A stretch of 64,000 nucleotides of DNA from JBBEAM01 sp942491105 (GCA_942491105.1 CALNZX010000006.1:277687-341686); one strand, 5' to 3'. Shown: positions 8,185-19,496, numbered from the stretch's first letter. Notes: a model not told the origin generated them from the letters alone. Made by a program: numbers and translations.

Positions 8185-8397
8185 CTAGACGGCGGCGCGC
8201 TGCCGTTCGCGGCGCAGCGCCCAGAAGCGGGCGCCGGGTAAGGACGGCGGTGGTCCCATATCGGGCTTGGGCGCGAGGGATTGGCGCATCGCCGCTTCGA
8301 AGCTGCCGAGGCGGCGGCGCAGCTCACGGCGTTCCGCCTTGGTCATCTTGCGCTTGGATTTTAACGAAAGATCCCTATCGCGCAGATTTTCGGACAT
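8185..8397 (-). CDS. Small basic hypothetical protein
   Basis: A 70-residue reading frame from the ATG at 8397, preceded by AGAGGG, encodes a strongly basic helical segment (KSKRKMTKAERRELRRRLGSF) and a Pro-rich middle before RFWALRRERQRAAV. No known family is recognised. The gene fits neatly between the Usp gene and the divergent hydrolase gene, and its codon use looks coding. The charge suggests nucleic-acid or membrane-surface binding, but that is a guess. Confidence 0.5.
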   Translation of the reverse strand: MSENLRDRDLSLKSKRKMTKAERRELRRRLGSFEAAMRQSLAPKPDMGPPPSLPGARFWALRRERQRAAV

Positions 8398-8502
8398 CCC
8401 TCTGCTCCATAGTACCGTGAAGACACGCATCGCATTGCGGCCCCCTGCGCTGCAGGCCAGAATAAAATCCCAGCACACCGGAAAGATGCCAGAGACCTTC
8501 CT

Positions 8503-9126
8503 GTGACTTCGATCAAGAGTATCGCCGATGGACCCGAGTCGGCGCCAGCGACAATCGTCCTGGCGCACGGCGCCGGCGCGCCGATGGACACGCCGTTCAT
8601 GGATTTCTTCGCGCAGGGTCTGGGCGCGCTGGGCTGGTCCCTGCGCCGTTTCGAGTTCCCCTACATGGCCGCCCGCCGCGAGGATGGCCGCAAACGCCCG
8701 CCAGACCGTCAGGAAAAGCTCTTCGAAAGCTGGCGCGCCGCGGTTTCGGATATCCCGCCCGAGACGCTGGTTATCGGCGGCAAGTCCCTGGGCGGCCGCA
8801 TGGCCTCGATGCTGGCGGAGGAACTGCGGGCCCGTGCCTGCCTCTGTCTCGGCTACCCCTTTCACCCGGCCGGCAAGCCCGAGCGCCTGCGCATCGCGCA
8901 TCTGGAAGAAATTTCCGTACCGACCTTGATTCTCCAGGGCAGCCGCGATCCGCTCGGCACGCGCGACGAGGTCGAGACCTATCCGCTCGGCCCGCGGGTT
9001 CGCCTGCATTGGGCCGAGGACGGCAATCACGATCTACAGCCGCGTAAGCTGTCCGGCCGCAGCAAGCAGCAGAACTGGCAGGAGGCGCTCGCCGCCATCG
9101 ACGCCTTCCTGCGTCAGAATATTTAG
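8503..9126 (+). CDS. Alpha/beta hydrolase of the Tex30/KANL3-like type
   Basis: The 207-residue product starts at a GTG. It has the oxyanion segment VLAHGAGAPMDTPFM, a nucleophile elbow GKSLGGRMA with the catalytic Ser, a late acidic residue in LQGSRDPLG, and a histidine in EDGNHDL, a complete Ser-Asp-His set in normal order. The family is widespread in bacteria without a firm substrate. It is divergent from the 70-residue gene and convergent with the antiporter gene. Confidence 0.82.
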   Translation: MTSIKSIADGPESAPATIVLAHGAGAPMDTPFMDFFAQGLGALGWSLRRFEFPYMAARREDGRKRPPDRQEKLFESWRAAVSDIPPETLVIGGKSLGGRMASMLAEELRARACLCLGYPFHPAGKPERLRIAHLEEISVPTLILQGSRDPLGTRDEVETYPLGPRVRLHWAEDGNHDLQPRKLSGRSKQQNWQEALAAIDAFLRQNI

Positions 9127-9186
9127 GCTTATCCATATCATGCCGCTTCGCGCCCGGCGCACGCGAGCCTTCGCTGCCTGGCCCGG

Positions 9187-11685
9187 CTAGGCCTCTTCCT
9201 CCTCCGCGCGGCCCAGGCGTTCGCTCGCGATCTTCTCGATGACGCTTTTGAGTCCCCGGCTGCTGTTGAGCAGTCTGCGGAAATCCCGCCGCTCCAGCAC
9301 CAGCAGATTGCAGTAGCCCCGGGTCAGCACATCGGCCATGCGCGGCTGATTGTGCAGCAGCGCCATCTCACCGAAAAAATCGCCGGTGCCCAGGATAACC
9401 GGGCCCTCCGGCAGCAGCACCTCGGCATCGCCCGTGGCGATGAAGTACATCGCCTTGCCGTGCTCGCCCTTGGCGACGATGCGCTCTCCGGGATGGGCCA
9501 GGCGGGCCCTGAGCAGCTCGGCCACACGCAGCAGCTGTGCGTCCTCAAGCTCGGCGAAGAGCGGCACCCGGCGCATGATCCGGGTCAGATTGATGCCGAT
9601 ATCGAGCGGCGGCCGCGCCTCGCAGGCGCTGCGCCGCGCCGCGAGGTCGCGCTGCAGATCGTTGAAGACCTCGCGGCTGATCAGGTTTTCCTCCAGATGC
9701 CGGTGGTAGGCCTCGTCCTCCAGCCGCAGCGCCGCCCGCGTCAGGTACTGGGCCCGCAGGGCGGCGGCGTAGGAGGGGTACTGCACCTCGACCGCGCGCA
9801 GGGCGTCGCCGACGAGGGACAGCCGCTCCTCCAGAACCTGCAGCAGGACCTCGGTGGTCGCGTCCCCAAGCAGCGGCTTGACCGAACGGCGGGTAAAGGT
9901 GAGCAGCTCGCGCAGCACCATCTGGCTTACGATCAGGATCTCGAAACGGCTGGCCAGGCGCTGCGACAGCGGCCGCGACCAGCCGCAGCGCCGCTGCAGC
10001 CACATCGCCAGCTTCAAGCGCCAGCTGTGCCGCAGCATCTTCTCCGCTGCCGCCTGGTAGCCGACGACGCCGTCGTCGGTCGCGGCGTCGAGCAGCTTGT
10101 CGGCGCGCGCGCTGAGCACCGTCACGAGACGGCTCGAGATGCTGCGCTCCTCGAAATGCGCCAGGTAGAGTTCGCGCTCCTGGGTCGCCAGGGCCAGCAG
10201 CCCCACCGCTTCGCGCTCCTGCTTCGACAGAGCCGTCAGCGCGTCGGACTCGACCGGGGTATCGGAGGTCTCGCCAATCGGCAGGGCCTCGGCCAGTTCC
10301 GGCGCGAAGCCGTACTCCTCGGCCGTGGATTTCACCTGGGCGCGGATCTGCCCGCGCGACAGCTCCCAGACCCGGTCACGCAGCGCCTGCTCGGTGGGGC
10401 TGAGGCGGTCGAGGCCAAGCAGCTGCAGCAGCGGCCGCAGACTCGGCGCCGAGACGAACAGCGTGAAGAACACGAAACCGCTCGCCAGCACGGCGATGAA
10501 ATGCTGTGCCTCCGGGAAAATCCGCGGGTCGTGGCTGACCGACAGCGCCAGCGCCAGGGTCACGGCCCCGCGTAGGCCGCCCCAGAGGATCACCGCGCGG
10601 TACTTCTGATCGATCGGATGCACCAGACGCGCCGCGGTCAGCAGCGGCAGCAACAGCTGCAGCACGAAGCCCCGCGCCGCCAAAGCCGCCAGGATCAGCA
10701 CCCCCAGCAGGCCGAGGTCGTGCCAGGTCGCCGCCGCCAGCACACGCACCGCCAGCATCGAGGCCAGCACGAAAATCAGGGCGTTGGCCCAGAATTCGAG
10801 CTGCGCCCAGATCCGCAGCAAGCCCCGCCAGGCCGCCGGGGCCAGGCGCACCGGCCCATAGATGGCGATGGTCAGGGCCGCGGTTACCACGGCGATCACG
10901 CCGGAAACGCCGAGGTAACTCTCCCCGAGAATATAGGCCAGATAGGCGAGGCAGACCGACACCGTGACCGCGGCGACCGGCCCCTCGCGCAGCACCCCGA
11001 GCAGGGTCGCGGCGCCCCGCGCCAGCAGGTAGCCGAGCGCCACGCCGCCGGCGAAGTCGACGGCGAAGACAATCAAACCCCGCCCGAAATCCGGCGCCCG
11101 GAAGCCGGCCAGCATCTCGAAGAAAATCGCGAAGAGGGCAATCGCGGCGGCGTCGTTGAACAGGCTTTCCCCGGCGACCAGCCCGCGCAGCCGGCGCGGC
11201 GCGCCGATATCCCCGAAGATGGCGAGCACCGCCGAGGGGTCGGTGGTCGCCACGATGGCGCCGAGCAGCAGGCAGACCACCAGGCCGAACTCGGAAAAAG
11301 CGTCGAGCGCGAAGCCGACGAAACCGATGCACACGACGACCGCGACCACCGCCATCACCAGCACCGCGCCGATCTCGTCCAGCATCTGGCGCAGGTCGAC
11401 GGTGATGCCGGCGGCGAACAGCAGCGGCGGCAGGAAGATGAACAGAAAAGCCTCGGTATCCAGGCCAAGCCGGCCGAGACCCGATAGCGCGTCGCCGATC
11501 GGCTGCGCGGCGCCGAACAGCCCGCTATCCGGCGGCACCAGAGGTGCCAGCAGGCCCAGCGCCAGACCGAAGGCCGCCAGCAGCATGGTGTAGGGCAGCG
11601 ACAGACGATCCGCCAAGGGCATCAGCAGGCTGACGCCGAGCAGCAGCGTAAACAACGCCAAGAGTACGGGCACGATGTCCGGCAT
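9187..11685 (-). CDS. CPA1-type Na+/H+ antiporter with C-terminal cyclic-nucleotide-binding domain
   Basis: The 832-residue product has about twelve hydrophobic segments in residues 1-415, including GAIVATTDPSAVLAIFGDIGAPRRL-like sequence typical of CPA1 exchangers with the ion-binding Asp. A long cytoplasmic helical region (about 430-700) follows, then a cNMP-binding fold (about 703-815) with the FFGEMALL phosphate-binding cassette. Such proteins exchange H+ for Na+ (or K+) across the inner membrane, and the C-terminal domain suggests control by a cyclic nucleotide. The usual R-S/T-A after the cassette is R-M-A here. It is divergent from fumC. Confidence 0.9.
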   Translation of the reverse strand: MPDIVPVLLALFTLLLGVSLLMPLADRLSLPYTMLLAAFGLALGLLAPLVPPDSGLFGAAQPIGDALSGLGRLGLDTEAFLFIFLPPLLFAAGITVDLRQMLDEIGAVLVMAVVAVVVCIGFVGFALDAFSEFGLVVCLLLGAIVATTDPSAVLAIFGDIGAPRRLRGLVAGESLFNDAAAIALFAIFFEMLAGFRAPDFGRGLIVFAVDFAGGVALGYLLARGAATLLGVLREGPVAAVTVSVCLAYLAYILGESYLGVSGVIAVVTAALTIAIYGPVRLAPAAWRGLLRIWAQLEFWANALIFVLASMLAVRVLAAATWHDLGLLGVLILAALAARGFVLQLLLPLLTAARLVHPIDQKYRAVILWGGLRGAVTLALALSVSHDPRIFPEAQHFIAVLASGFVFFTLFVSAPSLRPLLQLLGLDRLSPTEQALRDRVWELSRGQIRAQVKSTAEEYGFAPELAEALPIGETSDTPVESDALTALSKQEREAVGLLALATQERELYLAHFEERSISSRLVTVLSARADKLLDAATDDGVVGYQAAAEKMLRHSWRLKLAMWLQRRCGWSRPLSQRLASRFEILIVSQMVLRELLTFTRRSVKPLLGDATTEVLLQVLEERLSLVGDALRAVEVQYPSYAAALRAQYLTRAALRLEDEAYHRHLEENLISREVFNDLQRDLAARRSACEARPPLDIGINLTRIMRRVPLFAELEDAQLLRVAELLRARLAHPGERIVAKGEHGKAMYFIATGDAEVLLPEGPVILGTGDFFGEMALLHNQPRMADVLTRGYCNLLVLERRDFRRLLNSSRGLKSVIEKIASERLGRAEEEEA

Positions 11686-11824
11686 GATCGCTAATCTGCC
11701 GCAGCCGGGGCATCTCGGCCAGGGACATTGCGGAGATCGCCAGAATCTTGCGCGAGACCTCTGGCGTCACGCGCCCGTCGTGCTATGACTCCGCAAACTT
11801 CCGCACAGCAAGCAAGGACCGGAA

Positions 11825-13300
<1,476 letters not shown>

Positions 13301-13302
13301 AC

Positions 13303-13545
13303 GTGAGCACGAAGCCCGTCTCGGAGATTCGCAAGCGCTCCGTCACCATCGCCGGACACGATACAAGTCTCAGCCTGGAAGAGGTCTTCTGGAAGGCGCT
13401 GCAGGCACGGGCCAAGGCCGAGGGCCTCTCGGTCAACGCCCTGGTCGAGCGAATCGACAGCCAGCGCCCGCTGAAAGAGCGCAGCCGCAATCTCTCCAGC
13501 GCGGTCAGGGTGTATCTGTTCGAGCAGGCGGCGCGCCGGGAATAG
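13303..13545 (+). CDS. Ribbon-helix-helix domain protein
   Basis: From a GTG at 13303, 2 nt after the fumC stop, an 80-residue protein is encoded. It opens KRSVTIAGHDTSLSLEEVFW and continues ALQARAKAEGLSVNALVERID, the strand-helix-helix pattern of the RHH_4 family (aryl-sulfate sulfotransferase-like or DUF-type RHH). Such proteins occur beside fumC and DUF4169 genes in alphaproteobacteria; targets are not known. It is convergent with the AsmA-family gene, with 15 nt between stops. Confidence 0.8.
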   Translation: MSTKPVSEIRKRSVTIAGHDTSLSLEEVFWKALQARAKAEGLSVNALVERIDSQRPLKERSRNLSSAVRVYLFEQAARRE

Positions 13546-13560
13546 CCATGCCGTAGCTCG

Positions 13561-16500
13561 CTAGTTCTTCCGGGTGCCCTTGAGGATGTTGCGGATGAAG
13601 TTGGCGCCGGGCTGATTTTGCTCGGGCGTGGCTTCTGGTTGAGGTTCGGGCTGCGGTTCCGGCTGGGATGAAGCCCCACCATCGGATTGCGGCTGCTGCG
13701 GTTCCTGCCATTCCTGCTCGGCCGGCGCGGGCTCGGGCTCCGGCTTGCGGACGCCAATGCCTTCCAACAGCTTCTGCAATTGCTGCTCGCCGGAGGGTTC
13801 CTCGGCCTGCGGCTGCGGGTCTTGAGGCACCTGCGTGACAGGTTCCTGCACCGCCGGAGTCTCCACGGGCGCTTGTTCTGCCGCAGGCTGCTGCTCCACC
13901 TCGGCGGGCCGAGGCGTCGGCTGCACGATGCCGTCGAGAGTTTCCTCGCTCGGGGCTTCTTCCGCGTCTTGCCCGGTGGGTTGCTCGACGGGTTGCTCGG
14001 CGGGTTGTTGGGCGGGTTGCTGAACCGGCGCATCGGCGGAGGGCTGCCCGGCCTCGCCCTCGATGACCTCGGTCAGGGGGCGGGTTGCATCGCTTTCAGA
14101 TCCCTGGGTCTCGGTGGCGGGGGCTTGCGGCGCGGGGACTTCCGTGGCGGGGACTCCCGAGGCGGGGGCTTCCTGCTGCTCCACCGCCGGTGCCTGGCCG
14201 CCCAGCACGCCGCCGGTGATGCCCTGGAGCACGCCGCCCAGGCCACCCTGCCCGCTGCCGCTTGGCTGTTGCTGGCCCTCGGTCTCTTGCTGCGCAGCGC
14301 CCCCACCTGTGAGGTTCTGAAGCACGCCGCCGAGGCCGTCGAGGCCGCTCTGCGCGCCGCCGCTCTGCTGCCCGCCCTGCCCGGTCAGGTTCTGGATCAT
14401 GCCCTGGAGCCCCTGCTGGCCGCTCGGGGTCATCGCCAGGCCGCCGAGCTTGGTGTTGGGGTCGTCGAGCGGGCCGATCAGGCCGAGGGTGACGAAGGGG
14501 TTCTCGGTGTCCGCGTTCTGGAAGAGCTGGGTCGCGAAGTCGATCTGCCAGTCCGGAAGATTGGCCGCCATGCCCCGCAGCAGGGCGAAGGCGCCCTGGC
14601 CGTCGAGGCGGCCATCGTCGGTGCGGATCACGCCGTTCTCTATGTTCAGGGTGCCGCTCAGGCTCGCCGCCTCGCCGCCGAAGGCGTTGAGGATCAGGAA
14701 GGCGGCATCGGCGATGCCCTGCACCTCCTTGACCTGGGAGCCGAGGAAGCCAAGCAGCACGGCCAGGCCCTTTTCCTCGGCGCTGGCGCGGGCCTGCAAC
14801 TTGCCGTCGATCAGGCCCGTTCCGTTGAGGTTGTCGACCAGCTCGCGCTGGCTGATGCCGCGGGTGGTCATGTCGGCGGAGAAGGACAGCGGGCCGCTGA
14901 CCCGGTCGACGCCGCCGAGCACGCCGGCGAGCTTGGCCGTGTCCACCTGCTCGGCCGTGACCGAGAGATCGGCGGCGATGTCCTGCTGCGCGGTCACGGT
15001 GCCGGTGACGGCGACGCTGCCGCCGAAGAGACCGCCGTCGAGGCGCTCGATGGTCAGCACGCCGTCGCGCAGCTTGGCCAGTACCGTGGCCTGCTCCAGC
15101 CGCCACTCCTCGTGGATCAGTGTTTCCGCCTGCAGGTCGATGTCGGCATCGAAGCGGCGCAGCGGGCCGGTGTCGATGGCTTGGCTGGACCAGCGCTCGT
15201 CGCTATTGGGCGCCGGCGCAGCGCCGTCTTCCCCGCCCGCACCAGCCAGGCCGAAGGCGGCCAGGGGCAGTTCGCCCGCGTCGAGATCGGCGGTGATCAG
15301 AGGCCGCGCGCCGCTGTTGTCGTAGATCACCTCGCCGCTGAGATCGGTCGGTCCGACCCGGCCAGCGATGCCGCTCACGGTCATGCGCTGCGGCGAGCCG
15401 GCGACCTGCGCCTTCAGGTCGATACCGCCGCTGCCGGCGGGCAGGGCCTGGTCCGGCGCGAAGACCGCCACCAGGGCGGAGAGATCGGGCTGCCGCAGGT
15501 CGAGCGCCAGGTCGAGCTCCGGCGCCGTGAGCAAGCTGCCCGCGCTGCCCTTGGCGGCGAGGCTACCGCCCGTGAACCCGGCGGTGGCGTCGAGGGTCAG
15601 CGCCTCGGCGCCGCCCGAGGCCGTCCCCGCGAGGGTGACCGGGCCAAGCCGGGCCAAGGTGCCGTCGGGGTCGCCGATTCCAGCCACCGCGGCCAGCGCC
15701 GCCGGCTGCTTGATCGTCAGATCGAAACGGCCGTTCTCGATCTCTGGCTCCAGCGGCAGGCCGGAGAAGGATCCAGCGAGCTGGCCGGACAGCGGCGCGG
15801 CGTCGATCTTGCCGTCCAAAGTGAAGCCCTGCAGTCCGCCGCTGATCGCGCCTTGCGCAGTGAAGGGGCCGAGGCGCACCAGAGGGCCGTCGCTCTCCAG
15901 GCCAAGCACCCGCGAGACCGCGGCCGGATCGTTGACCGCGACATCGAAACTGCCGTCGCGCAGCGCCGGGGCGTCGGGCAAGCCTTCGAGCCGCCCGGAC
16001 AGCGCCGCCCGGCTGTTGGCGAGATTGCCGACCCGCGCCTCGCGGATGGTCATGCCGCCATTCTGCACCGTCGCGTCGAGGTGCAGGTCGTAGAGCGTCT
16101 GGCCCTGATAGACCACCTGCCCCGCGCGCAGGTCGAGGTTGGCGTCGAATCCAGCCAGGGGATTGGCGGCCGAACCGGCGTCGCCGTTCTCCCCGCCGCC
16201 GCCAGTCTTCGCGCCGAGATAGGCGTCGAGGTTGATCTTGTCGATGGTGATCCCGGCGCCGAAGCTGCGGCCTTGGCCCAGCGCGATGGCGAGGCCGCCG
16301 GTGATCTTGCTGACGTCCAGCACGGCGTCGATCGCGGTCAAGTCGATCTGCCGGGGGGTCGCGACGATCTGGGTGATCAGGGAGGCGCGGCGCAGCCGTT
16401 CCGCCGAGATGCCATCGACGCCGATCTCCAGCCAGCCCAGCAGGGTGCGCAGATTGTCGGACTCGGCCTGGAGGCTGCCGCTGAAGCGCGGGCCGCCTTC

Positions 16501-17817
16501 CGAGGGAGCGAGCGCGCCGTCGAGGGCGACGCGCGAACCGCCGGGCAGCAGGGCCGAGGCCTCCTCAAGCTGCAGGCTGCCACCGGACAGGCGCCCGCGC
16601 AGCACCGACTCGCGCACCACCTGGTCCTTGTAGATCATGGTCTGGACGGTCAGGTCGAGGCTGGCGTCGAGTCCATCCGGCAAGGTGAAATCGGCCAGCG
16701 CCGCGCCCGGCGTTCCGGCCTGCTCCGCGCCATCGTCTTCCCCCGCTTCCGGCAGCAGGGCATCGAGATTGAGCTGGGACACCCGCAGGGTCAGCTCGGC
16801 TTCGGGAGTTTCCCCGCCCAGCATGACGCCGGCGAAGCCCTCGGCGCGCAGGTCGGCGAGCACCACGGAGAGATTGGCGAGATCGAGACGGTCGCCGCCG
16901 TAGGCGATGTCGCCGCCGATCTGGAACGGCCCGGATACCGCCTCGGGCAAGGCGTCGGGCATCCCCAGGCTGGCCGCCAGATCGCGCGGGTCCTGCCCCT
17001 TGGCCAGTAGCGTGCCGGTCAGCGACAGCGGCGTCGTGCTCTGGTCGACGCTGCCGTTGAAGCGCAGCTCCGCGTCGGCGCCGTCGAAGGCGATCACCAG
17101 ATTGAGCGGCATGCTGCCCTGCGGCGCCAAGCGCCCGGTACCGCCGTCGAAGCGCAGGCCGATCTCGTGGATGGTGGCGCTGCCGCTCAGCGAAAACGGC
17201 CCCTCAAGGGAGGTCGCGGCAATCCGGGCGTCCAGGTTCTCGATCCGCTCCTCGCGGCCGGAAACCCGGTCGCTGTAGATCACTGTGCCCTTGGAGATGG
17301 CGATGCGGTCGAAGCGGACATCCCCGCCGAAACCCTCGCTGGAGGCTGCGTCCTGGGAAGCCGCGGTGTCGGCCGGCGCGAATTCCCAATTGCGCCGCCC
17401 GTCGGGCAGCACTTCCAGGCGAATGGTCGGCTCGACCAGTTCCAGGCTCCGTACCTGAATCCGGCCTTCGAGCAGCGGCGCGAAGGCGACCAGCACGTCC
17501 AGGGACCGTAGGCTCGCCATATCCGGATTCTCGGCGCCCGGCAGATTGGCCAGACGCACGCCGCGGACCGACAGCGCCGGCGAGGGCAGCAGCGTGAGTG
17601 AAATATCCCCATCGATGCTGAGCTGACGGCCGGTTTCCCGCTCGACAGCCTCGGCGATGCGGCCCTTGTAATCGTTCCAGTTGACCAGAGAGGGGCCGAT
17701 GAACACGGCCGCGGCCAGAACGAATATTAGAATAAATAGCCCAATCAGTAGCTTGCGCATTGCCGCACTCTGTTTCCCTGATCCCTCTGCCAGCTTGCGC
17801 TTGGCCTGTTTCCCCAT
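13561..17817 (-). CDS. AsmA-family outer-membrane biogenesis protein
   Basis: The 1,418-residue product has one membrane segment (about 20-42) followed by the AsmA N-terminal signature (GPSLVNWNDYKGRIAEAVERETG) and a long beta-rich repetitive body ending in the AsmA C-terminal region near 1,130. These proteins span the periplasm and are linked to lipid transport to the outer membrane. The final 270 residues or so are disordered, rich in Gln, Pro, Gly and Glu, which is unusual in the family. An alternative start is the internal ATG at residue 20 (17760), which would place the membrane helix at the N-terminus. The gene is divergent from DUF4169. Confidence 0.88.
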   Translation of the reverse strand: MGKQAKRKLAEGSGKQSAAMRKLLIGLFILIFVLAAAVFIGPSLVNWNDYKGRIAEAVERETGRQLSIDGDISLTLLPSPALSVRGVRLANLPGAENPDMASLRSLDVLVAFAPLLEGRIQVRSLELVEPTIRLEVLPDGRRNWEFAPADTAASQDAASSEGFGGDVRFDRIAISKGTVIYSDRVSGREERIENLDARIAATSLEGPFSLSGSATIHEIGLRFDGGTGRLAPQGSMPLNLVIAFDGADAELRFNGSVDQSTTPLSLTGTLLAKGQDPRDLAASLGMPDALPEAVSGPFQIGGDIAYGGDRLDLANLSVVLADLRAEGFAGVMLGGETPEAELTLRVSQLNLDALLPEAGEDDGAEQAGTPGAALADFTLPDGLDASLDLTVQTMIYKDQVVRESVLRGRLSGGSLQLEEASALLPGGSRVALDGALAPSEGGPRFSGSLQAESDNLRTLLGWLEIGVDGISAERLRRASLITQIVATPRQIDLTAIDAVLDVSKITGGLAIALGQGRSFGAGITIDKINLDAYLGAKTGGGGENGDAGSAANPLAGFDANLDLRAGQVVYQGQTLYDLHLDATVQNGGMTIREARVGNLANSRAALSGRLEGLPDAPALRDGSFDVAVNDPAAVSRVLGLESDGPLVRLGPFTAQGAISGGLQGFTLDGKIDAAPLSGQLAGSFSGLPLEPEIENGRFDLTIKQPAALAAVAGIGDPDGTLARLGPVTLAGTASGGAEALTLDATAGFTGGSLAAKGSAGSLLTAPELDLALDLRQPDLSALVAVFAPDQALPAGSGGIDLKAQVAGSPQRMTVSGIAGRVGPTDLSGEVIYDNSGARPLITADLDAGELPLAAFGLAGAGGEDGAAPAPNSDERWSSQAIDTGPLRRFDADIDLQAETLIHEEWRLEQATVLAKLRDGVLTIERLDGGLFGGSVAVTGTVTAQQDIAADLSVTAEQVDTAKLAGVLGGVDRVSGPLSFSADMTTRGISQRELVDNLNGTGLIDGKLQARASAEEKGLAVLLGFLGSQVKEVQGIADAAFLILNAFGGEAASLSGTLNIENGVIRTDDGRLDGQGAFALLRGMAANLPDWQIDFATQLFQNADTENPFVTLGLIGPLDDPNTKLGGLAMTPSGQQGLQGMIQNLTGQGGQQSGGAQSGLDGLGGVLQNLTGGGAAQQETEGQQQPSGSGQGGLGGVLQGITGGVLGGQAPAVEQQEAPASGVPATEVPAPQAPATETQGSESDATRPLTEVIEGEAGQPSADAPVQQPAQQPAEQPVEQPTGQDAEEAPSEETLDGIVQPTPRPAEVEQQPAAEQAPVETPAVQEPVTQVPQDPQPQAEEPSGEQQLQKLLEGIGVRKPEPEPAPAEQEWQEPQQPQSDGGASSQPEPQPEPQPEATPEQNQPGANFIRNILKGTRKN

Positions 17818-17894
17818 ACCACGCTTACAGTGGCGTAGCTCGCCCGAGGCTGCCAGTCTATAGCCGAGTCTTGGTCGGGAATTGAGGCATTGCC

Positions 17895-18086
17895 ATGACG
17901 AAAGTGGTCAACCTGCGGCAGGCCCGCAAAGCGCGGGCGCGCCAGGAAAAGGAAGCCGAAGCCGCCGCTAATCGGGCGCGCCATGGCCAGGCCAAGGCCG
18001 AGCGGCGCGAAACCGAGGCCGAACGCCTTCAGCGCGAACGGCATCACGAGGGGCATCGGCTCGAACGCGAAGAGGATGCCGATTAA
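17895..18086 (+). CDS. DUF4169 family protein
   Basis: A 63-residue, highly charged protein: it begins MTKVVNLRQARKARARQEKE and continues with Ala, Arg and Glu, then HHEGHRLE near the end, the typical DUF4169 layout. The family is restricted mainly to alphaproteobacteria and lies near fumC and sspB there, as in this window. It is probably an extended helix; function is unknown. It overlaps the converging flavoprotein gene by 4 nt. Confidence 0.82.
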   Translation: MTKVVNLRQARKARARQEKEAEAAANRARHGQAKAERRETEAERLQRERHHEGHRLEREEDAD

Positions 18087-19468
18087 ACCCTGAGGATCTT
18101 GCCCGGATTCATCAGGTTCTGCGGGTCCAGCGCCTGCTTGATCTGGCGCATCACGGAGACCGCTTCGCCATGCTCGGCCTGCAGGAACCCGAGCTTGCCG
18201 TAGCCGATGCCGTGTTCGCCGGTGCAGGTCCCGCCCATGGCCAGGGCCCGCATCACCATTTTCTCATTGAGCGCATGGGCCCGCTTCATCTCCGCCTCGT
18301 CGGCCATGTCGACCAGAAGAACGAGGTGGAAATTGCCGTCGCCGACATGCCCGAAGATCGGCGCGATGAAACCGCTCTCGGCGATATCTTTCTGGCTCTC
18401 CATGATGCACTCCGCGAGCCGCGAGAGCGGCACGCAGGCGTCGGTGCCCCAGCCTTGGGCGCCGGGCTTGAGCGCCAGGATCGCCCAGAAGGCGTCATGC
18501 CGGGCCTGCCAGAGCTTGTTGCGGTCTTCCTGCTCGCGGGCCCAGCGGAACCCGCCGCCGCCGTTTTCCTTGGCGAGCTCGGCGACCTGCTCGACCTGTT
18601 CGGCGACCCCGGCCTCGGTGCCGTGAAACTCGAAGAACAGCGTCGGCTGCACAGGATAATCGAGCTTGCTATAGGCATTGACGGCGGACATCACCTTCTC
18701 GTCCATCAGCTCGCAGCGGGCGATGGGAATGCCGCTCTGGATCGACTGAATCACGGTATTGACGGCGCCATCGAGGCTGTCGAAGGAGGCAACCGCCGCC
18801 GACATCGCTTCGGGAATACCATAGAGCTTGAGCTGGATTTCCGTGACCACGCCCAGCGTGCCCTCGGAACCGACGAAGAGCCGCGTCAGGTCGTAGCCGG
18901 CCGAGGATTTGCGCGCCCTGCCGCCGGTCTTGATGATCCGCCCGTCCGGCAGCACCACGGTCAGGCCCAACACGTTCTCGCGCATCGTCCCGTAGCGCAC
19001 CGCGTTGGTGCCGCTGGCCCGGGTTGCCGTCATGCCGCCGAGCGAGGCGTCCGCGCCGGGGTCGATGGGAAACATCAAGCCGGTGTCGCGGATATAGCTG
19101 TTGAGCTGTTTGCGGGTAACCCCGGCCTGCACCCGGCAATCCATGTCGGGCGCGTTGACTTCCAGAACGGCGTTCATCCGCGACAGATCGATGCAGACCC
19201 CGCCGTGGGGCGCGAAGACATGCCCCTCGACCGAGGTGCCGGTGCCGTAGGGGATCACCGGACAGCCGTGTTCGGCGCAGGTCCGCACGATCTCGGCGAC
19301 TTCTTCCGTGGTCTCGGCGAAGGCGACGGCGTCGGGCGGCAGCACCGTCGAGTGAAAGGGATCCTTGCCATGATGCTCGCGCACCGCCGCCGCTGTCGAC
19401 AGCCGCTCCCCGAGCAGATCCCGCAGCGCCGCGATCACCGGCGCGCTAGCTTGCGATACAGCCTCCAT
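18083..19468 (-). CDS. FAD-linked D-lactate dehydrogenase-like oxidoreductase
   Basis: The 461-residue product has a PCMH-type FAD-binding domain (PYGTGTSVEGH, then PIDPGADASLGGM, ASGTNAVRYGTMRENV) and a C-terminal FAD-oxidase cap with GHVGDGNFHLVLL and GTCTGEHGIGYGK, matching the cytochrome-linked D-lactate dehydrogenase (LDHD/Dld/GlcD) family. Members oxidise D-2-hydroxyacids and pass electrons to the respiratory chain. Sequence cannot separate D-lactate from glycolate or other 2-hydroxyacids; the absence of glcE/glcF neighbours favours a single-subunit D-lactate type. An inverted repeat 29 nt upstream may be an operator. Confidence 0.85.
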   Translation of the reverse strand: MEAVSQASAPVIAALRDLLGERLSTAAAVREHHGKDPFHSTVLPPDAVAFAETTEEVAEIVRTCAEHGCPVIPYGTGTSVEGHVFAPHGGVCIDLSRMNAVLEVNAPDMDCRVQAGVTRKQLNSYIRDTGLMFPIDPGADASLGGMTATRASGTNAVRYGTMRENVLGLTVVLPDGRIIKTGGRARKSSAGYDLTRLFVGSEGTLGVVTEIQLKLYGIPEAMSAAVASFDSLDGAVNTVIQSIQSGIPIARCELMDEKVMSAVNAYSKLDYPVQPTLFFEFHGTEAGVAEQVEQVAELAKENGGGGFRWAREQEDRNKLWQARHDAFWAILALKPGAQGWGTDACVPLSRLAECIMESQKDIAESGFIAPIFGHVGDGNFHLVLLVDMADEAEMKRAHALNEKMVMRALAMGGTCTGEHGIGYGKLGFLQAEHGEAVSVMRQIKQALDPQNLMNPGKILRV

Positions 19469-19496
19469 GAGGTCACTCCCTTGGGACGATTTATGA

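Noticed and set aside
13687..17010. 1,107-residue plus-strand open frame opposite the AsmA gene
   Set aside because: It is the antisense shadow of the AsmA-family gene. Its composition is Gly/Arg/Leu/Val-biased with no domain, while the minus strand has clear AsmA motifs.
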